A DNA stretch of 64,000 nt from Mycolicibacterium madagascariense (lineage in GTDB: Bacteria > Actinomycetota > Actinomycetes > Mycobacteriales > Mycobacteriaceae): NCBI RefSeq assembly GCF_010729665.1, contig NZ_AP022610.1, forward strand, positions 2,728,001 through 2,792,000, read 5' to 3'. Positions 22,777 through 38,957 of this stretch are shown here, piece after piece (position 1 is the stretch's first letter; the number at the start of each line of letters is the position of its first letter). Under the pieces are notes generated by a model. It had not been told where the DNA came from, did not search any database, and saw only the letters and a program-made list of their open reading frames with translations. The position numbers were made by a program, and so were the translations under genes.

Positions 22777-22965
22777 ATGAGGGAACTGGACAAGTCCAGG
22801 GACGACCTGCTCGACGAATTGCGTGCTGCCTACGAAAAGGGAGCGAGCATAAGGGCTTTGGTGGCAAGTACGGGCAAGTCGTACGGGTCGATCCACAGCA
22901 TGCTTCGGGAGTCCGGCACCACCATGCGTAGTCGCGGCGGGCCCAATCACCGTCGGCGGCACTGA
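22777..22965 (+). CDS. Small helix-turn-helix protein
   Basis: 62-residue basic protein with a single helix-turn-helix: DLLDELRAAYEKGASIRAL then VASTGKSYGSIHSMLRESG, ending in an Arg/His-rich tail. It resembles the small conserved actinobacterial HTH proteins and by position corresponds to Rv1473A. The ATG was chosen because GGGGAG lies 6 bases upstream; an ATG two codons earlier overlaps that site. One base separates its stop from the convergent acnR stop. Its DNA target is unknown. Confidence 0.82.
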   Translation: MRELDKSRDDLLDELRAAYEKGASIRALVASTGKSYGSIHSMLRESGTTMRSRGGPNHRRRH

Positions 22966-22966
22966 C

Positions 22967-23530
22967 TTACTGCTGCCGGACCGACGCCTCGACGAGATCC
23001 AGCACAGCGCTGAGCCTTTCGGGCTCGTCACCGGACGCGAGCCGCGCGACCAGTCCGTCGAGCACCAGATCGAGGTAGGTCTGCAGGACGTCGGCAGGCA
23101 CGTCTTCGCGCAGGCGACCCGCCTGCTTCTGCCGTCGCAGGCGCGCCGTCGTCGCATCCGACAGCTCCGCTGACCGCTCGGCCCAGCCGCTGTGGAATGC
23201 CGGGTCGTTGCGCAGCTTGCGGGCAATCTCCAGCCGCGTCGTCAACCAGTCGAATTGGTCTGGTGCCGCCAGCAAGTCGCGCATCACTTGGATGAGGCCC
23301 TCGCGTGAGGCAACCTCCGCCATCCGTTCGGCATCTTCACGCGCCAGTTCGAAGAACAGCGTGTCCTTGTCGCGGAAGTGGTGGAAGATGGCGCCGCGCG
23401 ACAGCCCGATCGTCTGTTCGAGCCGTCGCACGGTCGCACTCTCGTACCCGTACTGCGCGAAGCACCGCCGAGCGCCGTCCAGGATCTGGCGGCGCCGAGC
23501 CGCCAAGTGATCCTCGGTCACCCGTGGCAC
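22967..23530 (-). CDS. acnR: TetR-family repressor of aconitase, AcnR
   Basis: TetR-type regulator of 187 residues. The N-terminal HTH is RQILDGARRCFAQYGYESAT followed by LSRGAIFHHFRDKDTLF. The C-terminal all-helical domain would bind a ligand; citrate and metal regulate the C. glutamicum homologue. Its location just downstream of acn in the same direction (41 bases) is the conserved actinobacterial arrangement. A matching operator is visible upstream of acn. GTG start. Confidence 0.9.
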   Translation of the reverse strand: MPRVTEDHLAARRRQILDGARRCFAQYGYESATVRRLEQTIGLSRGAIFHHFRDKDTLFFELAREDAERMAEVASREGLIQVMRDLLAAPDQFDWLTTRLEIARKLRNDPAFHSGWAERSAELSDATTARLRRQKQAGRLREDVPADVLQTYLDLVLDGLVARLASGDEPERLSAVLDLVEASVRQQ

Positions 23531-23571
23531 CGGACTACCTCTTCGCCCGCAGCGTCGTGCTCACCGTCCGG

Positions 23572-27143
<3,572 letters not shown>

Positions 27144-27219
27144 CGCTGCGAGATCGCAAATGCATTCGAATACCCATTCGATTCGCATCGTAATAGTCAC
27201 CTTTCGATAACTTCCCCCC

Positions 27220-27237
27220 AATTACAAAGATGTAATT
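27220..27237. promoter_or_regulatory. Perfect palindrome upstream of ripA
   Basis: AATTACA-AAGA-TGTAATT is a perfect inverted repeat with 7-base arms, in a comparatively AT-rich 239-base spacer between the Rv1476-like gene and ripA. It could be a regulator operator. ripA is a known MtrA target in mycobacteria, but this palindrome is not the MtrA direct-repeat motif as I recall it. Confidence 0.45.
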
Positions 27238-27382
27238 CCTTCGCGGCGTTTCCTTGGCGCAACTCGTGACGTACGGTGCAGAAGGCGTCGTGTGTTGCAG
27301 ATGTGATTGATGTGACTTCTGTGGCTCGACGCCCGGGGAACGTGCTGCTGCGTTACCCGTTGGCCTGAGAGACCGGAGTCCA

Positions 27383-28798
27383 ATGAGACGCACCCTTCGC
27401 GCCTCGGTGGCGAGTTCGCTCGCATGTGGTGTCCTCGTCACGACCGTGTTCACGTACGGGGTCGGCGTCGCGACCGCCGATCCGGTGGGCCCGCAAGGAA
27501 TCGCGGGGCTCGTCGCCGCCGTGGCCAACGCCGATCAGAAGTTGCAGGACCTCGGGGCGCGCATCCAGTCGGAGCAGGAGGGGGTCAACAAGGCGATCGT
27601 CGCGGTACAGACCGCGCGGGACGACGCCGCCGCCGCGCAAGCCCAGGTCCAGACGAGCCAGGCCAAGCTCGCCGACGCCGACGCCGCCATCGCCGCGGCG
27701 CAGACGCACTTCGACGCGTTCGCCGCCTCGAACTACGTGAACGGTCCTTCGGCGTCCTACGTCACCGCGAAGGATCCAGCCGACATCCTCGACACCGCGG
27801 CGGTCGGCCAGACACTGAACGTCAGCACCCAGCAGGCCATCACCGATCTGCAGCGGGCCCGCACCGAGCGCGTCAACGAGGAGTCCGCGGCGCGGGCGGC
27901 CAAGCAGAAGGCCGACCAGGCCCTCCTCGACGCGCAGTCCAGCCAGGATGCCGCGGTCGCATCGCTCACCCAGGCGCAGCAGACGTTCAAGGATCAGCAG
28001 GCCCAACTCGACCAACTGACCGCCGAACGCTCGGCAGCCCAGGCCGAGCTGGCCGCCGCGCGCGACTGGTCGACGCCCGCCACGGGAGTCGCACCGCAGG
28101 CCGCCCCCCAGGCCGCCGCCGCGGCACCGGGCAACCCCGCGGCCAACTGGGACCGCGACCCGTCGGCGGCCGCGCCCGGCAACTCGCGGTGGGACACCGG
28201 CTGGGACCCCACGCTGCCCGCCATCCCGAGCGCCTTCGTCAGCGGTGACCCCGTCGCCATCCTCAACGGCGTGCTCGGGATCGCCTCGACGTCCTCGCAG
28301 TTGACCAGCCAGATGGGGCACAGCTTCCTGCAGAAGCTGGGCCTCGTGCCCACCGACAGCGGGTTCACCAACGGCGCCATCCCGCGCGTCTACGGCCGCC
28401 AGGCCTCCGAGTACGTCATCCGCCGGGCCGGCTCCCAGATCGGCGTGCCCTACTCGTGGGGCGGCGGCACCGCGGCCGGACCCAGCCGGGGCATCGACTC
28501 CGGGGCGGGGACGACCGGCTTCGACTGCTCCGGCCTCATCCTGTACGCCTTCGCCGGCGTCGGCATCAGGCTGCCGCACTACTCGGGCGCGCAGTACGAC
28601 ATGGGCCGCAAGATCCCGGCGTCGCAGATGCGTCGCGGCGACGTGATCTTCTACGGCCCGGGCGGCGCCCAGCACGTCACCCTGTACCTCGGCGCAGGCA
28701 AGATGCTCGAGGCGCCCTACACGGGTTCCGACGTCCACATCTCCGACGTCCGCACCAGTGGCATGACGCCCTACGTCGTCCGATACATCGAATACTGA
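27383..28798 (+). CDS. ripA: Peptidoglycan endopeptidase RipA
   Basis: Secreted NlpC/P60 D,L-endopeptidase of 471 residues that cleaves stem peptides at the septum for daughter cell separation. A signal peptide ends near VGVATADP. A long alpha-helical coiled-coil region (about residues 45-230, Ala/Gln/Asp rich) acts as the inhibitory and scaffold domain. A Pro/Ala linker follows, then the catalytic domain with Cys382 (FDCSG), His431 (QHVTLYLG) and Glu443. These align with the C383-H432-E444 triad of M. tuberculosis RipA, offset by one. The stop overlaps the ripB start by one base. Confidence 0.97.
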   Translation: MRRTLRASVASSLACGVLVTTVFTYGVGVATADPVGPQGIAGLVAAVANADQKLQDLGARIQSEQEGVNKAIVAVQTARDDAAAAQAQVQTSQAKLADADAAIAAAQTHFDAFAASNYVNGPSASYVTAKDPADILDTAAVGQTLNVSTQQAITDLQRARTERVNEESAARAAKQKADQALLDAQSSQDAAVASLTQAQQTFKDQQAQLDQLTAERSAAQAELAAARDWSTPATGVAPQAAPQAAAAAPGNPAANWDRDPSAAAPGNSRWDTGWDPTLPAIPSAFVSGDPVAILNGVLGIASTSSQLTSQMGHSFLQKLGLVPTDSGFTNGAIPRVYGRQASEYVIRRAGSQIGVPYSWGGGTAAGPSRGIDSGAGTTGFDCSGLILYAFAGVGIRLPHYSGAQYDMGRKIPASQMRRGDVIFYGPGGAQHVTLYLGAGKMLEAPYTGSDVHISDVRTSGMTPYVVRYIEY

Positions 28799-29508
28799 TG
28801 GCGACCGTCGTGCCCAGCAGCCTCACCCGCCGCCTGCTCGTCATGGCAATGACGTTGTGCGCCTTCATGATTGCGTTCGTCGGGGCGCCGACCGCCAGCG
28901 CCGATCCCACCGACGGGGAATGGGACCCGACGCTGCCCAAGGTGCCCAGTTCCGGTGCGCCCGGTGACCCCGTCGCCATGGCGAACGCGTCGTTCCAGGC
29001 CAGCAAGATCGCGCTGGAGACCACCCAGAGCCTCGGCCATCAGTTCCTGGTCAACCTCGGACTCGCCAAGGACCCGACCGCGACGACCGGCGGCCGGGTG
29101 CGCGGGCCCCAGGCGATCGAGTACGTCATCAGGCGTGCCGGCTCGCAGATGGGAGTGCCGTACTCCTGGGGCGGGGGCTCGCTCACCGGTCCCAGCGCGG
29201 GCGTCGACTCCGACGCGGGCAAGATCGGCTTCGACTGCTCCGGGCTGACCCGCTACGCGTTCGCCGGCGTCGGCGTCGCGATCCCGAAGTACTCGGGCGA
29301 CCAGTACGACTCGGGACGCCCGATCGCGCCGTCGCAGGCCAAACGCGGGGACCTCATCTTCTACGGTCCCGGCGGCAGCCAGCACGTGACGATCTTCCTC
29401 GGCGGCGGCAAGATGCTCGAGGCGTCGGGCAGCGCGGGCCGCGTCACCGTCAGTCCCGTGCGCACCGCGGGCATGTCACCCCATCTGGTCCGGTTCATCG
29501 AGTCCTGA
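28798..29508 (+). CDS. ripB: Peptidoglycan endopeptidase RipB
   Basis: Short secreted NlpC/P60 hydrolase of 236 residues. A signal peptide (LLVMAMTLCAFMIAFVGAPTASA) leads directly into a catalytic domain without the coiled coil of RipA. Catalytic Cys147 (FDCSGLTRY) and His196 (QHVTIFLG) are present. The WDPTLPKVPS segment preceding the domain also occurs in RipA (WDPTLPAIPS). The ATG overlaps the ripA stop (TGATG), so translation is coupled. It is expected to act on DAP-containing stem peptides. Confidence 0.96.
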   Translation: MATVVPSSLTRRLLVMAMTLCAFMIAFVGAPTASADPTDGEWDPTLPKVPSSGAPGDPVAMANASFQASKIALETTQSLGHQFLVNLGLAKDPTATTGGRVRGPQAIEYVIRRAGSQMGVPYSWGGGSLTGPSAGVDSDAGKIGFDCSGLTRYAFAGVGVAIPKYSGDQYDSGRPIAPSQAKRGDLIFYGPGGSQHVTIFLGGGKMLEASGSAGRVTVSPVRTAGMSPHLVRFIES

Positions 29509-29662
29509 TCGGGACCGCTCGCGGCAGGGCACGTCGACGGATCTCGAACCGCCTGGAATAGTTGACGGCGAGCGTCCGCCGAGTGGCCCTGGCGCCATGG
29601 CAGCACGTACGACCAGCGGTCTGATCTCAACCCCGGACCAGAAACACGTGGGAGGAAACTGA

Positions 29663-30798
<1,136 letters not shown>

Positions 30799-30802
<4 letters not shown>

Positions 30803-31755
30803 CCCGCCCATCGGGCGGCCCGTCGTCCCGCGTCGATCTGCCGTCGCTGCAGCGCGGTCAGATCAGGGACCCGGAACTGTCGGCGGCGCTGCGCAAACTC
30901 GAGCTGACCGTTCGCCGCAAGCTCGACGGCGTGCTGCACGGCGACCACCAGGGTCTGGTGCCGGGGCCGGGCTCCGAACCGGGGGACTCCCGCGTCTACC
31001 AGCCGGGCGACGACGTCCGCCGGATGGACTGGTCGGTGACCGCCCGCACCACGACGCCGCACGTGCGGCAGATGATCGCCGACCGCGAGCTGGAGACCTG
31101 GCTCGTGGTCGACGTCTCCGCGAGCCTGGACTTCGGCACCGCGGGTTGCGAGAAGCGTGACCTGGCGGTCGCGGCCGCCGCGGCCATCGCGTTCCTCAAC
31201 AGTGGCGGCGGCAACCGCCTCGGTGCGGTGATCACCAACGGGGACTCGACGCGGCGGGTGCCCGCGCTCAGCGGCCGCATCCACGAACACGAACTGCTGC
31301 GGGCCATCGCCACCATGCCGCGGGCGCCGCTCGGCGTGCGGGGTGACCTCTCGGCCGCCATCGACGCGTTGCGGCGGCCCGAACGCCGGCGCGGCATGGC
31401 CGTCATCATCAGCGACTTCCTCGGGCCCATCGACTGGATGCGGCCCCTGCGCGCGATCGCCGGACGCCACGAGGTGCTCGGCATCGAGGTCATCGATCCG
31501 CGCGACGTCGAGCTGCCCGACGTGGGCGACGTGATCCTGCAGGACACCGAGAGCGGCGTCACCCGGGAGTTCACTATCGACGCGCAGCTGCGGGACGACT
31601 TCGCCAGGGCGGCCGAGTCCCACCGCGCCGACGTCGCCCGCACCCTGCGGCGCTGCAACGCGCCGCTGCTGACGTTGCGCACGGACCGCGACTGGATCAA
31701 CGACGTCGTGAGGTTCGTGGCGAATCGCCGCCGGGGAGCGCTCGCGTCCCGATGA
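30799..31755 (+). CDS. DUF58 domain protein
   Basis: 318-residue DUF58 protein (Rv1480 position). The family hallmark [20 protein letters not shown] is at about residues 67-86. The VWA-like core contains [13 protein letters not shown] (MIDAS-type DxSxS) and [12 protein letters not shown]. Partner of the MoxR1 ATPase, probably in folding or activation of envelope or metal proteins; the client is unknown. The GTG overlaps the moxR1 stop (GTGA), so the two are translationally coupled. Confidence 0.9.
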
Positions 31756-31792
31756 GCGTTCGCGCACCGATCAACGAAATGACAAGTGGGAC

Positions 31793-33555
<1,763 letters not shown>

Positions 33556-33592
33556 CACTTCTCGACATCGCTTCGACAGTAAGGACTTTTAC

Positions 33593-34402
33593 ATGGCAGG
33601 GTTTCTCGAGGGCAAGCGCATCCTCGTCACGGGGATCATCACCGACTCGTCGATCGCCTTCCACATCGCCAAGGTCGCCCAGGAGGCGGGTGCCGAACTG
33701 GTGCTCACCGGCTTCGACCGGCTGCGACTGATCAAGCGGATCACCGACCGGCTGCCGAACCCGGCGCCGCTGCTCGAACTCGACGTGCAGAACTCCGAGC
33801 ACCTCGACACGCTGGCCGCCCGGGTCAGCGAGGTCATCGGCGAGGGCAACCGGCTCGACGGCGTCGTGCACTCGATCGGCTTCATGCCGCAGACGGGCAT
33901 GGGCGTCAACCCGTTCTTCGACGCCCCGTACGAGGACGTCGCGAAGGGCATCCACATCTCGGCGTACTCCTACGCCTCGCTGGCCAAGGCCGTGCTGCCG
34001 ATCATGAACCCCGGCGGCGGCATCGTGGGCATGGACTTCGACCCGACCCGCGCGATGCCCGCCTACAACTGGATGACGGTCGCCAAGAGCGCGCTGGAGT
34101 CGGTGAACCGCTTCGTGGCGCGCGAGGCGGGCGCCTACGGCGTGCGGTCCAATCTCGTTGCGGCAGGCCCGATTCGGACGCTCGCCATGAGCGCCATCGT
34201 CGGTGGCGCGCTCGGCGCGGAGGCCGGTGACCAGATGAAGCTGCTCGAGGAGGGCTGGGATCAGCGTGCCCCCATCGGATGGAACATGAAGGACCCCACC
34301 CCGGTCGCCAAGACGGTCTGTGCGCTGCTGTCGGACTGGCTGCCCGCCACCACCGGCACGGTCGTCTACGCCGACGGCGGCGCCCACACTCAGCTGCTGT
34401 GA
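33593..34402 (+). CDS. inhA: Enoyl-ACP reductase InhA (FAS-II, isoniazid target)
   Basis: NADH-dependent trans-2-enoyl-ACP reductase of mycolic acid synthesis; 269 residues, the same length as M. tuberculosis InhA and colinear with it without gaps. Ser94 (VVHSIGFMP), Ile21 and Ile95 are wild type at positions tied to isoniazid resistance. The catalytic Tyr158 and Lys165 lie in [10 protein letters not shown]. The ATG is preceded by AAGGA with a 7-base spacer. hemH begins 13 bases after its stop. Confidence 0.98.
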   Translation: MAGFLEGKRILVTGIITDSSIAFHIAKVAQEAGAELVLTGFDRLRLIKRITDRLPNPAPLLELDVQNSEHLDTLAARVSEVIGEGNRLDGVVHSIGFMPQTGMGVNPFFDAPYEDVAKGIHISAYSYASLAKAVLPIMNPGGGIVGMDFDPTRAMPAYNWMTVAKSALESVNRFVAREAGAYGVRSNLVAAGPIRTLAMSAIVGGALGAEAGDQMKLLEEGWDQRAPIGWNMKDPTPVAKTVCALLSDWLPATTGTVVYADGGAHTQLL

Positions 34403-34415
34403 CCCCTTGACCGAC

Positions 34416-35474
34416 ATGAACTTCGACGCCATCCTGCTGCTGTCCTTCGGGGGGCCCGAAGGACCGGAGCAGGTGCGGCCTTTCCTGGAGAACGTGACGC
34501 GGGGGAGGAACATCCCGCCGGAACGGCTCGACGGCGTGGCCGAGCACTACCTGCACTTCGGCGGGGTGTCACCGATCAACGGCATCAACCGCGCCCTGAT
34601 CGAGACGCTGAGGATCGAGCTCGAGGGCCGCGGCGAGACGCTGCCCGTCTACTTCGGCAACCGCAACTGGGAGCCGTACGTCGAGGACACCGTGGCCAGG
34701 ATGCGCGACGACGGCGTCCGTCGCGCCGCGGTGTTCGTGACGTCGGCCTGGGGCGGCTATTCGGGGTGCACGCAGTACAACGAAGACGTCGCCCGCGCCC
34801 GCGCCGCCGTGGGGGAGGGCGCGCCGGAGCTGATCAAGCTGCGGCACTACTTCGACCACCCGCTGTTCGTGGAGATGTTCGCCGAGGGCCTCGAGGCCGC
34901 GCGGGCGTCGCTGCCGGACGAGTTGTGCGATGACGCCAGGGTGATCTTCACCGCGCACTCGGTTCCGGTCGCCGCCGACGAGCGCCAGGGACCACGCATC
35001 TACAGCCGCCAGGTGGCGTATGCGACCCGGCTCGTCGCCGCGGCGGCGGGTTGCCCCGACTACGACCAGGTATGGCAGTCGCGTTCGGGACCACCGCAGG
35101 TGCCGTGGCTGGAACCCGATGTGGGCGAACATCTTTCGACACTGGCCGCGGCGGGCACCAAGGCCGTGATCGTGTGTCCCATCGGGTTCGTCGCCGACCA
35201 CATCGAGGTGGTGTGGGACCTCGACAACGAGCTCCGCGAGCAGGCCGACGCGGCGGGCATCGTGATGGCCCGCACGACCACGCCCAATGCCGACCCGCGC
35301 TACGCGCGACTGATCGTCGACCTCATCGACGAGATGCGCACCGGCGGCCCCGCGGCGCGCGTCCCGGGCCCCGACCCCGTGGCGGGCTGCGGCTTCAACG
35401 TCAACGGGACGCCGTGTCCGTCGTCGCCGCGGTGCACCGCTATCTTCTCCACGCCGAGTACAGGATCGCGCTGA
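34416..35474 (+). CDS. hemH: Ferrochelatase
   Basis: Cytosolic or membrane-associated enzyme of 352 residues inserting iron into a porphyrin, the last stages of heme synthesis (coproporphyrin route in actinobacteria). The catalytic His181 is in [10 protein letters not shown] and the acidic metal path Glu264 in [10 protein letters not shown]. Cys118, Cys325, Cys334 and Cys340 are candidate [2Fe-2S] ligands, as in actinobacterial ferrochelatases. ATG start; a TTG three codons upstream is possible. Its product feeds ctaB/ctaA earlier in the window. The 3' end overlaps the next, convergent gene by 35 bases. Confidence 0.96.
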   Translation: MNFDAILLLSFGGPEGPEQVRPFLENVTRGRNIPPERLDGVAEHYLHFGGVSPINGINRALIETLRIELEGRGETLPVYFGNRNWEPYVEDTVARMRDDGVRRAAVFVTSAWGGYSGCTQYNEDVARARAAVGEGAPELIKLRHYFDHPLFVEMFAEGLEAARASLPDELCDDARVIFTAHSVPVAADERQGPRIYSRQVAYATRLVAAAAGCPDYDQVWQSRSGPPQVPWLEPDVGEHLSTLAAAGTKAVIVCPIGFVADHIEVVWDLDNELREQADAAGIVMARTTTPNADPRYARLIVDLIDEMRTGGPAARVPGPDPVAGCGFNVNGTPCPSSPRCTAIFSTPSTGSR

Positions 35475-36315
35475 CGGCAGCCATCCGCGCCGAACGCACC
35501 ACGCCGGACAGCGGGCGCAGCGCGTCGTTGGCCAGTCGCATCTCCGACGACGATTGCAGCCCGATGGGCATCAACCCGGCGCTGACCGTGATGATGGCGT
35601 CGACGTGCGCGGCGTTCTCCAGCACCCGCAGGGCCCGCTCGGGGGCGTGGTCGGGCGCGTGGTGCAGCCGGGCGGACTCGAGGATCTGTTCGACGAGGCC
35701 GCGCGGATCGGCGACGTCCAGCGACGTCATGCCGGCCCGCAGCGTGCCGAGCGCGTCGGCCGCCGAGCGCACGGCCGCCCGCAGTTCGTACTCGGCGTGG
35801 CCGAGGTCGAGGTGCTCGGCCACGGGCACCGTCGGCAGCGAGTAGACCGTCCACGACAGGGCCACCGGTTCGGGGTAGTGATCGCCGGAGTCGTCGTCAC
35901 CGGACGCGTCGTCGACATCGCTCTCGTCGTAGGCGAACTCGGGGACCAGACCCACCGCACTCGTCCCGCGGTAGGACACCGTGATGGCCTCACCCGCCGA
36001 GAGCGCGTCGGCGGTGAACTGCGTCCCGGCCACCAGACCCCGTACGTCACCGGGGATCGGCAGCGCCAGGGCGATGACCGGTTCACCGGACGGGGGGCCG
36101 GCGGCCGTGCGCAGGGTTTGCAGCATCGACACCGCACCCGCGTCGGTCAGATCCGGCCACGGCAGACCGGTCCGATCGGCCGCCACGGAGTCATACGCCG
36201 TCACCGAATGCCTTGGCGCCCATAGGGACAACGCATCGAGCACGTCGTCGGGAGCGGCGACCCCCGCCAACCAGGCGTTGGCCCACACCGACAGGGAGAC
36301 ACTGGGGCACCACAT
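35440..36315 (-). CDS. Conserved hypothetical protein (Rv1486c position)
   Basis: 291-residue protein conserved in position with Rv1486c in M. tuberculosis. It contains a beta-rich central region ([39 protein letters not shown]), an acidic insert ([16 protein letters not shown]) and helical segments rich in Ala and Leu. No signal peptide, membrane helix or recognised motif is seen. The last 35 bases overlap the convergent hemH end. I cannot assign a function. Confidence 0.75.
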   Translation of the reverse strand: MWCPSVSLSVWANAWLAGVAAPDDVLDALSLWAPRHSVTAYDSVAADRTGLPWPDLTDAGAVSMLQTLRTAAGPPSGEPVIALALPIPGDVRGLVAGTQFTADALSAGEAITVSYRGTSAVGLVPEFAYDESDVDDASGDDDSGDHYPEPVALSWTVYSLPTVPVAEHLDLGHAEYELRAAVRSAADALGTLRAGMTSLDVADPRGLVEQILESARLHHAPDHAPERALRVLENAAHVDAIITVSAGLMPIGLQSSSEMRLANDALRPLSGVVRSARMAAVSAILYSAWRR

Positions 36316-36375
36316 GACTTACGGAGTGTAGTTGGAGACGGCGGCGAGGGCGGATCACCCGCGTAGGCTGGAGCC

Positions 36376-36807
36376 ATGGGAGCGCTGATCTGGCTGGTCG
36401 CGGCGCTCGCCCTTGCCGGTGCGGAGGCCCTGACCGGTGATCTGTTCCTCCTCATGCTCAGTGGTGGCGCCCTTTCGGCCGCCGGCGCGGAGGCGGTGTT
36501 CGGGGGCCCGGTCTGGGTGGACGGGGCGGTGTTCGCCGTCGTCTCGATCCTGCTGCTGTTGGTGGTGCGCCCCACGCTTCGCCGGCGATTCGCGGCGGGT
36601 CCCGGACTACCGGAACCGATGCGGGCACTGGAGGGCAAGAGTGCGCTCGTGCTCGATCAGGTCGCCCGGCACGAGGGCCGGGTGAAGCTCGACGGCGAGG
36701 TGTGGACCGCCCGCCCCATGAATGAGGACGACGTGTACGAACCCGGCGATCACGTCACGGTCGTGCGCATCGACGGAGCCACCGCCGTGGTCTTCAAGAC
36801 CGACTGA
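36376..36807 (+). CDS. NfeD-family membrane protein
   Basis: 143-residue protein with two to three N-terminal membrane helices (LIWLVAALALAGAEALTG, GAVFAVVSILLLLVVRP) and a C-terminal OB-fold (about residues 78-143, GKSALVLDQVARHEGRVKLDGEVWTAR). This is the short NfeD type. NfeD proteins pair with SPFH/stomatin proteins, and the downstream gene, 18 bases away, encodes one. The pair probably organises membrane microdomains. Confidence 0.92.
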   Translation: MGALIWLVAALALAGAEALTGDLFLLMLSGGALSAAGAEAVFGGPVWVDGAVFAVVSILLLLVVRPTLRRRFAAGPGLPEPMRALEGKSALVLDQVARHEGRVKLDGEVWTARPMNEDDVYEPGDHVTVVRIDGATAVVFKTD

Positions 36808-36825
36808 CGCTAGAAGGGATTCGCA

Positions 36826-38046
36826 ATGGAAGGTGCCGTCTTCGGACTCGTCGTGGCTGCCGTGCTGGTGATCTTCGCCATCATCGTGGTCGTCAAGTCC
36901 GTCAAGGTCATTCCCCAGGCCGAGGCTGCCGTCATCGAACGGCTGGGGCGCTACAGCAAGACCGTCTCCGGTCAGCTGACGCTGCTGCTGCCCTTCGTCG
37001 ACAAGGTGCGGGCCAGGGTGGACCTGCGCGAGCGGGTGGTGAGCTTCCCCCCGCAACCCGTGATCACCGAGGACAACCTGACGGTCAACATCGACACCGT
37101 CGTCTATTTCCAGGTCACCGAGCCCAAGGCCGCCGTCTACGCGATCAGCAACTACATCGTCGGCGTCGAGCAGCTCACCACCACGACACTGCGCAACGTC
37201 GTCGGCGGCATGACCCTCGAGCAGGCGCTGACGTCGCGCGACCAGATCAACGGTCAGCTGCGCGGGGTGCTCGACGAGGCGACCGGACGCTGGGGGCTGC
37301 GCGTCGCGCGGGTCGAGCTGCGCTCGATCGATCCGCCACCGTCGATCCAGGACTCGATGGAGAAGCAGATGCGCGCCGACCGCGAGAAGCGCGCCATGAT
37401 CCTGACGGCCGAGGGCAACCGGGAGGCGTCGATCAAGCAGGCCGAAGGCCAGAAGCAGGCGCAGATCCTCTCCGCCGAGGGCGCCAAGCAGGCCGCGATC
37501 CTCGCCGCCGAGGCCGACCGCCAGTCGCGCATGCTGCGCGCGCAGGGCGAACGTGCCGCGTCCTACCTGCAGGCCCAGGGTCAGGCGAAGGCCATCGAGA
37601 AGACCTTCGCGGCCATCAAGGCGGGGCGCCCGACCCCCGAACTGCTGGCCTACCAGTACCTGCAGACGCTGCCGCTGATGGCCAAGGGCGAGGCCAACAA
37701 GGTCTGGGTCGTGCCGAGCGACTTCGGATCGGCGCTGCAGGGCTTCACCAAGATGCTCGGCGCCCCGGGTGAGGACGGCGTGTTCCGGTACACGCCCTCA
37801 CCGGTCGACGGGGACCTGCCCAAGCCCGAGGACGACTCCGCCGAGGTCGCCGAGTGGTTCAACACGAAGACCGATCCCGAGATCGCGCAGGCCGTCGCCC
37901 AAGCCGTTGCCGAGGCGCGCACCCCCGTGGCCGGCGCGATCGACGGGCCGACGCAGTACGCCCCGCTGTCCCAGCAGGCTCAGCCGCCCGCGGTGGACTA
38001 CGGCCGGTCGGCCGATCAGTCGGCGCCCCGGCACGGCTCCCAGTAG
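36826..38046 (+). CDS. SPFH/Band 7 (stomatin/QmcA-type) protein
   Basis: 406-residue membrane-anchored SPFH protein. An N-terminal helix (LVVAAVLVIFAIIVVV) precedes the SPFH domain with VIPQAEAAVIERLGRY and DLRERVVSFPPQPVITEDNL. A long charged coiled coil (about residues 185-265, EGNREASIKQAEGQKQAQIL) drives oligomerisation. The Pro/Gln-rich C-terminal tail is disordered-looking. It forms a pair with the upstream NfeD gene. The name corresponds to Rv1488. Confidence 0.93.
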   Translation: MEGAVFGLVVAAVLVIFAIIVVVKSVKVIPQAEAAVIERLGRYSKTVSGQLTLLLPFVDKVRARVDLRERVVSFPPQPVITEDNLTVNIDTVVYFQVTEPKAAVYAISNYIVGVEQLTTTTLRNVVGGMTLEQALTSRDQINGQLRGVLDEATGRWGLRVARVELRSIDPPPSIQDSMEKQMRADREKRAMILTAEGNREASIKQAEGQKQAQILSAEGAKQAAILAAEADRQSRMLRAQGERAASYLQAQGQAKAIEKTFAAIKAGRPTPELLAYQYLQTLPLMAKGEANKVWVVPSDFGSALQGFTKMLGAPGEDGVFRYTPSPVDGDLPKPEDDSAEVAEWFNTKTDPEIAQAVAQAVAEARTPVAGAIDGPTQYAPLSQQAQPPAVDYGRSADQSAPRHGSQ

Positions 38047-38068
38047 CCCGTGCTCCACGAAGCCGCCG

Positions 38069-38821
38069 TCAGGGCGTGACGGCGGGCGCCTCGGTCTCCT
38101 CGACGGTCTCCGATGCGGCCTGACGCCGGCGGTGACTGCGCGACTCGTAGAGCAGCCCCACCACGCCCAGCCCGGCGGTGCTCGAGGAGATCACGAGCAG
38201 CAGCGGGCTGACGTGCCCCGTCAGCGCATCGCCGAAGAGCACGATGGCGGCGGTGCCCGGCAGCAAGCCGACGAGGGTGGCCAACGTGTAGGGCAGCACG
38301 CGAATCGCCGACGCGCCTGCGGCGTAGTTCAGCACCGAGAACGGCACCACCGGAATCATCCGCATCGACAACACCGTGAGCCAGCCGCGGTGCTGGAGGC
38401 TCTCGTTCATCGCGTCGATCCGCGGATGGCGCACCATCTGGTCGAGCTGCCAGCCGGCGGCGCGCACCAGGGCGAGCGCGATCACCGCGCTCAGCGTGCT
38501 GGCGACCAGCGCGATCCCGACGCCCAGCAGCGGTCCGAACAGCAGGCCCGCGGCGAGGGTGAACGCGGTGCGCGGGAAGGGCAGGACGGTCACCACCACG
38601 TGGGCGGCCAGGAACGCCAGCGGAAACCACGGACCCGCCGAGCGGGCCCAGTCGCGTAGCTGCAGCGCGTTGGGCAACGGCACCAGCAGGACCAGTGCGA
38701 CGAGGATCACACCGGCGATCGCGATGGTCACCAGCCGGCGGCGGGGGACCTGGCGTGCCGTGATGGCGATGGCCGCACTGACCCGGCGCAACGTGCTGAC
38801 GACGGGCTTCACGTTGCTCAA
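38069..38821 (-). CDS. TVP38/TMEM64 (DedA-like, VTT domain) membrane protein
   Basis: 250-residue polytopic membrane protein. The VTT/SNARE-associated domain is seen in FPRTAFTLAAGLLFGPLLG and RMIPVVPFSVLNYAAGASAI, with the re-entrant Pro/Gly motifs typical of DedA-like lipid scramblases or transporters. An N-terminal basic region (TARQVPRRRLVTIAIAG) leads into the first helix. Role in mycobacteria is unknown; position matches Rv1491c. It is divergent from mutA with about 136 bases between. Confidence 0.88.
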   Translation of the reverse strand: MSNVKPVVSTLRRVSAAIAITARQVPRRRLVTIAIAGVILVALVLLVPLPNALQLRDWARSAGPWFPLAFLAAHVVVTVLPFPRTAFTLAAGLLFGPLLGVGIALVASTLSAVIALALVRAAGWQLDQMVRHPRIDAMNESLQHRGWLTVLSMRMIPVVPFSVLNYAAGASAIRVLPYTLATLVGLLPGTAAIVLFGDALTGHVSPLLLVISSSTAGLGVVGLLYESRSHRRRQAASETVEETEAPAVTP

Positions 38822-38957
38822 GGGTACGTGGTGTGCACCCGTATCCGTCGCCGACGAGGCCGATGGGACGCCCGACCGCGGCGCAGTGACGTGATGGCGA
38901 TCATTTAGCCTGATGGGAAGGGTGGTCCGTCACAGGTGCGACGACAGGGAGATGCCG

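Noticed and set aside
38822..38957. Possible cobalamin riboswitch ahead of mutA, as the enzyme needs B12
   Set aside because: The spacer is only about 136 bases and no B12-box-like sequence or characteristic fold was seen.
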